Origin: Melaminivora alkalimesophila
GTDB lineage: Bacteria > Pseudomonadota > Gammaproteobacteria > Burkholderiales > Burkholderiaceae_C
Length of the DNA: 13,637 nt
Assembly: GCF_000282995.1 (NCBI RefSeq)
Contig: NZ_ALEE01000680.1
Location: 1 to 13,637, forward strand
Direction: 5' to 3'
Position numbers and translations under genes: made by a program. Shown one piece after another: positions 5,401-10,903 of this stretch (positions are counted from its first letter, which is position 1; every line of letters starts with the position of its first letter). Below the pieces are notes generated by a model, which worked only from the letters and a program-made list of their open reading frames with translations, made no database searches and was not told the DNA's origin.

Positions 5401-7725
5401 ATGTCCTCCGAGCAGAAAATCACCCTCTACCGTGGCCCCGCAGGCGGCTGGGGCGCGCTGAGCAGCGTCAAGGATGCACTGCTGCACCACGGCATCCCCG
5501 TCAAGGGCGCCAGGACGCTGCTGTCGGCCAACCAACCGGAGGGCTTCGACTGCCCCGGTTGCGCCTGGCCGGACCGCAATCCCCACTCCACCTTCGAATT
5601 CTGCGAAAACGGCGCCAAGGCTGTCGCGGCGGAAGCCACGGCACGGCGCGCCACGCCCGAGTTCTTCGCGCGCCACACCGTCACCGAGCTGGCGGCGCAA
5701 AGCGACTTCTGGCTGGAAGAGCAGGGGCGCCTGACGCACCCGCTGCGCTACGACGCCGCCAGCGACCGCTACGTGCCCATCGGCTGGGACGAGGCCTTTG
5801 CCCTGATCGCGCGCCACCTCAATGCGCTCGCCGATCCCGACCAGGCGATCTTCTACACCTCCGGCCGCACCAGCAACGAGGCGGCCTTTCTCTACCAGCT
5901 GTTCGTGCGCCAGTTCGGCACGAACAACTTCCCCGATTGCTCGAACATGTGCCACGAGCCCAGCGGCGTCGCCATGCGCGCGCAGCTCGGCACCGGCAAG
6001 GGCACGGTCACGCTGGCCGACTTCGAGCAGGCGGACGCGATCTTCATCTTCGGCCAGAACCCCGGCACCAACCACCCGCGGATGCTCGGCGAGCTGCGCG
6101 CGGCGCACCGGCGCGGTGCGCGCATCGTGAGCTTCAATCCCTTGCGCGAGCGCGGCCTGGAGCGCTTTGCCGATCCGCAGGACAAGCGCCAGATGGCGAC
6201 GCTGGGCTCCTCGCCGATCAGCACGCACTACTTCCAGCTGCGCGTGGGCGGCGACCTGGCGGCGGTCACGGCCATGGCCAAGCACGTGCTGGAGGTGCAC
6301 CGGGAGCGCGGCGGCGTGCTCGACGAGGCTTTCATTGCCGAACACACCACCGGCTTCGAGGCGCTCGCGGCGCAGCTCGCAGCCACGCCCTGGCGGGTGC
6401 TGGAAGAAGAGTCCGGCCTGAGCGAGGGGCAGCTGCGCGCCGCCGGCGAAGTGTATTGCAAGGCGGAGCGCGTGATCGCCTGCTGGGGCATGGGCATCAC
6501 GCAGCACAAGCACGCGGTCGCGACCATCGAGGCGATCGTGAATCTGCTCCTGCTGCGCGGCAACATCGGGCGGCCGGGGGCTGGGCCCTGCCCGGTGCGC
6601 GGGCACAGCAACGTACAGGGCGACCGCACCATGGGCATCTGGGAGAGCCCGCCGCCGGCGTTGCTCGACCGGCTGGAGGCGGTCTATGGTTTCGCCCCGC
6701 CGCGCGCGCCGGGTGTGGACACGGTGGGCGCCATCCACCACATGCTGGCCGGCCGGGGCCGGGTGTTCATCGGCATGGGCGGCAACTTCGCGGCAGCGAC
6801 GCCCGACACGCCGCTTGCCTGGAAGGCGCTGCGCCAGTGCGCGCTCACCGTCCACGTCGCCACCAAGCTCAACCGCAGCCACGTGGTGCACGGGCGCGAG
6901 GCGCTGCTCCTGCCCTGCCTGGGCCGCACCGAGGTCGACCTGCAGGCGGGCGGCCCGCAGGGCGTGACGGTCGAGGATTCGATGAGCATGGTGCACATCA
7001 GCCAAGGCATCAACCCGCCGGCCTCGCCGCACCTGCTGTCCGAGCCGGCCATCGTCGCGCGCATGGCGGCGGCCACGCTGGGCGCACGCAGCCGCGTGCC
7101 CTGGGGCTGGCTGGTCGAGGACTACGCCCGCATCCGGGACGAGATCGAGAAGGTCTTTCCGGACTTCCACGACTTCAACCAGCGCGTGGCCGTGCCAGGG
7201 GGCTTTCGGCTGCGCAACACCGCCAGCGAGCGCGTCTGGGCGACGCCCTCGGGCCGGGCGCAGTTCGCCGCGCACGCGCTGCCGCTGCCCACACCCGCGC
7301 ACCGAGCGCGGGCGCAGAATCCTGCGCGGCAGGTCTTCACCCTGCTGTCCATGCGCTCGCACGACCAATACAACACCACCATCTACGGGCTGAACGACCG
7401 CTACCGCGGCGTGCACGGCCAGCGCCAGGTGGTGTTCATCCACGCCGAGGACCTGCGCGCGCTGGGCTTGCGGGCCGGCGAGCTGGTGGACATCCATGCG
7501 CTGTGGGACGAGGACGGCGGGCACGAGCGCTGTGTGCGCGGCTTCCGGCTGGTGGCCTACGACATCGCGCGCGGCAACCTTGCGGCCTACTACCCGGAGA
7601 CCAACCCGCTGGTGCCCTTGTCGGCGGTGGCGGACGGCGCGGGCACGCCGACCTGCAAGTCCATCCCCGTGCTGCTGCTCCCGCACCGGGCGGCCGGTGG
7701 CGCCGCCTCCCGGGTTGGCGCCTGA
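5401..7725 (+). CDS. FdhF/YdeP-family molybdopterin oxidoreductase (Cys type)
   Basis: This is a 774-aa molybdopterin-guanine-dinucleotide enzyme of the FdhF/YdeP group, related to formate dehydrogenase H but with undefined substrate; E. coli YdeP has been linked to acid resistance. N-terminal cysteines C51, C54 and C68 (CPGC...FCENGAKA) look like a reduced Fe-S or metal site, one Cys short of the four in FdhF. The large molybdopterin domain follows, with FYTSGRTSNE and the metal-ligand segment CSNMCHEPSG. There Cys184 stands at the position of selenocysteine in E. coli FdhF, with His185 next to it. Cofactor-domain motifs include GQNPGTNHPRM and RGNIGRPGAG. The C-terminal dinucleotide-binding domain starts near 645 (MRSHDQYNT at 651). 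No Tat signal or transmembrane helix is seen, so it is cytoplasmic. ATG 5401 has no ribosome binding site. It has no obvious partner subunit or FdhD gene here. Confidence 0.92.
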   Translation: MSSEQKITLYRGPAGGWGALSSVKDALLHHGIPVKGARTLLSANQPEGFDCPGCAWPDRNPHSTFEFCENGAKAVAAEATARRATPEFFARHTVTELAAQSDFWLEEQGRLTHPLRYDAASDRYVPIGWDEAFALIARHLNALADPDQAIFYTSGRTSNEAAFLYQLFVRQFGTNNFPDCSNMCHEPSGVAMRAQLGTGKGTVTLADFEQADAIFIFGQNPGTNHPRMLGELRAAHRRGARIVSFNPLRERGLERFADPQDKRQMATLGSSPISTHYFQLRVGGDLAAVTAMAKHVLEVHRERGGVLDEAFIAEHTTGFEALAAQLAATPWRVLEEESGLSEGQLRAAGEVYCKAERVIACWGMGITQHKHAVATIEAIVNLLLLRGNIGRPGAGPCPVRGHSNVQGDRTMGIWESPPPALLDRLEAVYGFAPPRAPGVDTVGAIHHMLAGRGRVFIGMGGNFAAATPDTPLAWKALRQCALTVHVATKLNRSHVVHGREALLLPCLGRTEVDLQAGGPQGVTVEDSMSMVHISQGINPPASPHLLSEPAIVARMAAATLGARSRVPWGWLVEDYARIRDEIEKVFPDFHDFNQRVAVPGGFRLRNTASERVWATPSGRAQFAAHALPLPTPAHRARAQNPARQVFTLLSMRSHDQYNTTIYGLNDRYRGVHGQRQVVFIHAEDLRALGLRAGELVDIHALWDEDGGHERCVRGFRLVAYDIARGNLAAYYPETNPLVPLSAVADGAGTPTCKSIPVLLLPHRAAGGAASRVGA

Positions 7726-7780
7726 GCGCCCGGTTTCCGCCTTCCGGGGCCCTCCCGTCTAGGGATTTGCCCTTGTTTTT

Positions 7781-7799
7781 GCCCCTGCGCGGGGCTTTG
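7781..7799 (+). terminator. Possible intrinsic terminator after the oxidoreductase gene
   Basis: GCCCC-TGCGC-GGGGC followed by TTTG, 55 bp after the stop codon. The stem is five GC pairs with a short T stretch, so this is a weak candidate for the end of the molybdopterin oxidoreductase transcript. Confidence 0.4.
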
Positions 7800-7865
7800 T
7801 AAGTCTGGCGCAAGCCCACCCCCTAGAGTGCCGGGCCAATGCCTGAAAAAAGGGAATTTTCCTCC

Positions 7866-7897
7866 GCGCCGCTTTTTCTTCCCGAAAAAATCGGCGC
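7866..7897 (+). repeat. Interrupted inverted repeat (hairpin) in the transporter leader
   Basis: Left arm GCGCCG-C-TTTTTC (7866-7878), loop TTCCC, right arm GAAAAA-AT-CGGCGC (7884-7897). This gives two six-pair helices separated by a small internal loop. No T run follows, so it is not a simple terminator; it may be a leader RNA structure or a protein-binding site. Confidence 0.6.
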
Positions 7898-8020
7898 CGC
7901 TTCCGTGCGGGCATTGAGGCCAATGTTCACCAAAACCAAGGAGGCGCTAGCGACCACGACTGCAACAGAGGCGGTAATTCATACCAGTCATCCAGCCTGG
8001 CCGTGTAAAGACACGAAAAC

Positions 8021-8026
8021 AAGGGG
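8021..8026 (+). promoter_or_regulatory. Shine-Dalgarno for the DUF4212 gene
   Basis: AAGGGG lies 6 bases before the ATG at 8033 and fixes that start. Confidence 0.6.
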
Positions 8027-8032
8027 TTATTT

Positions 8033-8296
8033 ATGGCTAAACAAATTACGGAGAGAGATCAGGCCTATTGGCGCGCGAACGTTCGCCTGATCACCATCTG
8101 CCTGGTCATCTGGGCAACGGTTTCCTATGGTTTTGGAATTTTGCTGCGCCCATTGCTGATGGGAATCACGATCGGTGGCACGGACCTGGGTTTCTGGTTT
8201 GCCCAGCAGGGGTCCATCCTCACTTTTCTGGCGCTGGTGTTCTTCTACTCCTGGCGCATGAACAAGCTCGACAAAGAATTCGGCCTGAAGGAATAA
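8033..8296 (+). CDS. DUF4212 protein, small subunit of sodium/solute symporter
   Basis: This 87-aa inner-membrane protein has two predicted helices (about 18-43 and 60-77). The segment GFWFAQQGSI between them and the basic end of helix two (YSWRMNKLD) are hallmarks of the DUF4212 family. The family is encoded just upstream of a VC_2705-type SLC5 symporter and is regarded as its small subunit, comparable in position to YjcH before ActP in E. coli. The family match is strong. A Shine-Dalgarno AAGGGG supports ATG 8033. The stop lies 6 bp before the symporter start, so the two are cotranscribed and probably translationally linked. The partner's substrate is not defined here; short carboxylates such as acetate are the usual suggestion. 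Confidence 0.93.
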   Translation: MAKQITERDQAYWRANVRLITICLVIWATVSYGFGILLRPLLMGITIGGTDLGFWFAQQGSILTFLALVFFYSWRMNKLDKEFGLKE

Positions 8297-8302
8297 GCGA
8301 CC

Positions 8303-10045
8303 ATGAGTCAATTCTGGATCAACTTCATTTTCGTCGTCGGCTCCTTCGTCATCTATACCTGGATTGCGGTATGGGCCCGGGCCAGGACCACGCGCGAGTT
8401 CTACATCGCCGGCGGCGAGGTCAACCCGGTCATGAACGGTGCTGCCACGGCGGCCGACTGGCTGTCGGCGGCGTCCTTCATCTCGGTCGCCGGCCTGATT
8501 TCCATCGGCTACGTCAACTCGGCCTTCATCATGGGGTGGACCGGCGGCTATGTGCTGCTGGCCACCCTGCTGGCGCCCTACCTGCGCCGCTTCGGCTCCT
8601 ACACCGTGCCTGACTTCGTCGGCAAGCGCTACGCCAGCAAGACCGCGCGCGTGGTGGCGGTGCTGTGCCTGGTGGTGATCTCGCTCACCTACGTGATCGG
8701 CCAGATGACCGGCGCCGGCGTGGCCTTCGCCCGCTTCCTGGAGGTGGAAAGCTCCACCGGCCTGATCATCTCGGCGCTGGTGGTGTTCTTCTACGCCGTG
8801 CTCGGCGGCATGAAGGGCGTGACCTACACGCAGGTGGCGCAGTACATCGTGCTGATCCTGGCCTTCACCATCCCGGCGGTGTACCTGTCGCTGATGATGA
8901 CCGGCCACTTCCTGCCGCAGACGGGCCTGTTCGGCGAGCACACCGCCTCGGGCATGCCCTTGCTGCAGAAGCTGAACGAAGTGGTGCGCGACCTGGGCTT
9001 CCAGGACTACACGGCCGACGTCAGCAACAAGTGGAACATGTTCCTGTTCACGCTGACGCTGATGGTCGGCACCGCCGGCCTGCCGCACGTGATCATCCGC
9101 TTCTTCACCGTGCCCAACATCCAGGACGCCCGCTGGTCGGCCGCCTGGGCGCTGGTGTTCATCGCGCTGTTCTACACCACGGTGCCGGCGCTGGCGGCGA
9201 TGTCGCGCCTGAACCTGATCGAGACCATCTACCCGAACGGCACCAAGGCCGCGCCGCTGGTGTACGAGGAGCGTCCCGAGTGGGTGAAGAACTGGGAGCA
9301 CACCGGGCTGCTGAAGTTCGAGGACAAGAACGGCGACGGCCGCATCCAGTTCTACAACGACGCCAACAAGGAGCTCACCACCAACGCCGAGTGGGCCAAG
9401 GACTGGAAGGGCAACGAGCTGACGGTGAACAACGACATCCTGGTGCTGGCCCTGCCCGAGATCGCCAACATGCCCGCGTGGATCATCGGCCTGATCGCGG
9501 CCGGGGGCATCGCGGCGGCGCTGTCGACGGCGTCCGGGTTGCTGATGGCGATTTCCTCGGCGGTGAGCCACGACCTGCTGAAGAACACGCTGATGCCGCA
9601 CCTCACGGAGCAAAAGGAGATGCTCTACGCACGCATCGCGATGGTCGGGGCGATCGTCGTCGCCACTTGGCTGGGCCTGAATCCACCCGGCTTTGCGGCG
9701 CAGACGGTGGCGCTGGCCTTCGGGATGGCGGCCTCGTCGATCTTCCCCGCGCTGGTGCTGGGCATCTTCTCCACGCGCATCAACAGCAAGGGGGCGATTG
9801 CCGGGATGCTGGCCGGTTCGCTGGCGACGGTGACCTACATCTTCATGTACCTGGGCTGGTTCTTCATCCCCGGCACCAACTCCTTCCCGAACACGCCGGA
9901 GCACTGGATCCTGGGCATCTCGCCGCTGTCGGTGGGCTGCATCGGGGCGGCGATCAACATCGCCGTGTCGGTGATCGTTTCCCTGGCCACCGAGGACACG
10001 ACCGAGGAGACCAAGGACATGGTGCGCCACGTGCGTTACCCGTGA
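8303..10045 (+). CDS. Sodium:solute symporter, large subunit (SLC5/SSS family, VC_2705 type)
   Basis: This 580-aa polytopic inner-membrane transporter is related to acetate permease ActP, with about 13 likely helices. Family features are the TM1 stretch AADWLSAASFISVAGLI, the GYVLLATLLAPYLRRFG segment, VIGQMTGAGVAFARFLEV, and the sodium-site helix AALSTASGLLMAISSAVSHD with Ser408 and Thr409. A hydrophilic insert of roughly 70 residues (about 310-380) carries DKNGDGRIQF from Asp341, an excellent match to the calcium-binding loop of EF-hands; I believe related transporters share it but cannot check. AAGGA upstream serves as ribosome binding site, 6 bp after the DUF4212 stop. A strong terminator follows at 10080-10110. 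Likely role: sodium-driven uptake of a small carboxylate. The neighbouring SLC5-fused sensor kinase suggests two-component control. Confidence 0.93.
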   Translation: MSQFWINFIFVVGSFVIYTWIAVWARARTTREFYIAGGEVNPVMNGAATAADWLSAASFISVAGLISIGYVNSAFIMGWTGGYVLLATLLAPYLRRFGSYTVPDFVGKRYASKTARVVAVLCLVVISLTYVIGQMTGAGVAFARFLEVESSTGLIISALVVFFYAVLGGMKGVTYTQVAQYIVLILAFTIPAVYLSLMMTGHFLPQTGLFGEHTASGMPLLQKLNEVVRDLGFQDYTADVSNKWNMFLFTLTLMVGTAGLPHVIIRFFTVPNIQDARWSAAWALVFIALFYTTVPALAAMSRLNLIETIYPNGTKAAPLVYEERPEWVKNWEHTGLLKFEDKNGDGRIQFYNDANKELTTNAEWAKDWKGNELTVNNDILVLALPEIANMPAWIIGLIAAGGIAAALSTASGLLMAISSAVSHDLLKNTLMPHLTEQKEMLYARIAMVGAIVVATWLGLNPPGFAAQTVALAFGMAASSIFPALVLGIFSTRINSKGAIAGMLAGSLATVTYIFMYLGWFFIPGTNSFPNTPEHWILGISPLSVGCIGAAINIAVSVIVSLATEDTTEETKDMVRHVRYP

Positions 10046-10079
10046 TGGCTGTGCAATCCTGAAAGGGTTGCAGCTTGCA

Positions 10080-10110
10080 GGTGGGCTTTCGGTGAAGGCC
10101 CACCTTTTTT
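10080..10110 (+). terminator. Strong intrinsic terminator after the symporter
   Basis: An 11-pair stem (10080-10090 with 10094-10104, one G-T wobble) closes a three-base loop and is followed by six T (10105-10110). It ends the DUF4212-symporter transcript 34 bp after the stop codon and separates it from the sensor operon. Confidence 0.88.
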
Positions 10111-10128
10111 GTCAGGGATGGAACAACA

Positions 10129-10632
10129 ATGATTTGGCATCTGGTGGGCGTTCTGGTCATGGGCCTGTGCCTCGGGGGCCTGGCCTTTTTCGTGCGGAAG
10201 GCCACGCGCAACCGGCTGGCCAAATGGTGGATCCCGGCGTCGGCCGCGGCCGGCATGCTGGGCTACCTCGCCTATTACGACTATGACTGGTACGATTTCA
10301 AGCGCAGCCAGCTGCCCGAAGGCACGGTCGTGGTCCACGAGGAGCGGGGCCGCAGCCTGCTCAAGCCCTGGAGCTACCTCCATCCGGCGGTCAATGCCTT
10401 CGTGGCCCTGGACGGAAAGCACAGCACGCGGCTGCAGGACGGCCAGCGGCTGGTGGAATATTTCGAATACCGTTTCCACAAGGATCCGCTGGAGCGCCTG
10501 GAAACCCAGGCCTATGTGCTCAACTGCGAAACCCAGGAGCGCGTGGCCTTCGACGCGAAGGATGGCAGGCCGACCGGGCCGGTGGAGGGGATTTCCACGG
10601 AAAGCGCCATTTTCCGGAGCGCCTGCCGCTGA
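10129..10632 (+). CDS. Uncharacterised two-helix membrane protein in the transporter/sensor locus
   Basis: The product is 167 aa. Helix one spans about 3-22, a basic stretch follows (RKATRNRLAKWW), helix two is about 35-50, and then comes an aromatic/acidic juxtamembrane patch (YYDYDWYDFKRS, 49-60) and a soluble C-terminal domain of about 105 residues. Hydrophobicity and charge suggest both termini on the periplasmic side, though this is uncertain. I recognise no named family; it resembles conserved hypothetical membrane proteins of Proteobacteria found near such transporters. The start has a weak AGGGA upstream and lies only 18 bp after the terminator T tract, so transcription may be read-through or come from a promoter inside the symporter gene. 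It is followed after 25 bp by the 80-aa gene and then the sensor kinase, suggesting a role in the same signalling or transport system. Confidence 0.75.
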   Translation: MIWHLVGVLVMGLCLGGLAFFVRKATRNRLAKWWIPASAAAGMLGYLAYYDYDWYDFKRSQLPEGTVVVHEERGRSLLKPWSYLHPAVNAFVALDGKHSTRLQDGQRLVEYFEYRFHKDPLERLETQAYVLNCETQERVAFDAKDGRPTGPVEGISTESAIFRSACR

Positions 10633-10645
10633 CTGAGATGGCGCG

Positions 10646-10650
10646 GGAGG
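10646..10650 (+). promoter_or_regulatory. Shine-Dalgarno for the 80-aa membrane protein
   Basis: GGAGG within a purine-rich run, 7 bases before the ATG at 10658. It selects this start over an upstream ATG at 10638. Confidence 0.6.
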
Positions 10651-10657
10651 GGGCGAG

Positions 10658-10900
10658 ATGCGCAGGAACCGGCTCAGGGAACGCCTGCTCGGGCTGTTTG
10701 CGGCGGGCTGGCTGCTGCTGAACTTTCCGCTGTTCAGCATCTGGGACCGTGAGCAGTTCGTCCTGGGCTGGCCGCTGCTGCCAGCGGCGGCCTTTGCCAT
10801 CTGGCTGTTGCTGATCGTGGCGCTGGCAGTGCTGGTGGAGCGCGGGCGCAGCCGCGGCGCGGCCGGCGGCGCGCGCGCACAGCCGCCCGGGGACGGCTGA
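10658..10900 (+). CDS. Small two-helix membrane protein upstream of sensor kinase (CbrX-like position)
   Basis: This 80-aa protein has a basic N-terminus (MRRNRLRER), two hydrophobic helices (about 10-28 and 37-62) joined by a short loop with FPLFSIWDREQFVLGWPLLP, and a basic, Gly/Ala-rich tail. The shape is like DUF3311-type small membrane proteins. Its place directly before an SLC5-fused kinase recalls the small CbrX protein encoded upstream of cbrA in Pseudomonas. Homology to CbrX is inferred from position and topology, not shown. A GGAGG ribosome binding site precedes the ATG. The stop lies only 3 bp before the kinase start, pointing to translational coupling. By analogy with DUF4212 and the symporter, it may be the membrane companion of the kinase's transporter domain. 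Confidence 0.8.
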   Translation: MRRNRLRERLLGLFAAGWLLLNFPLFSIWDREQFVLGWPLLPAAAFAIWLLLIVALAVLVERGRSRGAAGGARAQPPGDG

Positions 10901-10903
10901 GCG

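Larger units (their letters stand above)
7726..8032 (+). promoter_or_regulatory. 307-bp leader/regulatory region before the transporter genes
   Basis: This gap has no convincing gene. It is clearly richer in A/T tracts than the surrounding DNA, as expected of a promoter region. It holds a terminator-like hairpin near its start (7781-7799), a long interrupted hairpin (7866-7897), a CATTG-AGGC-CAATG inverted repeat (7912-7925), two copies of GGCCAATG (7834-7841 and 7918-7925), and a Shine-Dalgarno AAGGGG just before the next gene. I could not place a convincing sigma-70 -35/-10 pair or a sigma-54 -24/-12 element. Confidence 0.55.

Noticed and set aside
5950..5952. Selenocysteine at the metal-ligand codon of the formate-dehydrogenase-like gene
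   Set aside because: The codon is TGC (Cys184), not TGA.
4987..7686. Very long minus-strand open frame (899 codons) opposite the molybdoenzyme
   Set aside because: It is the GC-rich antisense shadow of a well-supported plus-strand gene; its product is low-complexity Arg/Ala/Gly. Only its last 79 codons, with their own ribosome binding site and membrane helix, look like a gene.
7839..8090. 83-codon open frame in the leader before DUF4212
   Set aside because: No ribosome binding site or hydrophobic or conserved pattern; it overlaps the DUF4212 start in another frame and covers the leader hairpin.
8027..10030. Minus-strand open frame of 667 codons opposite the symporter
   Set aside because: Antisense shadow of the conserved DUF4212 and symporter genes, His/Gln/Arg-rich with no recognisable domain.
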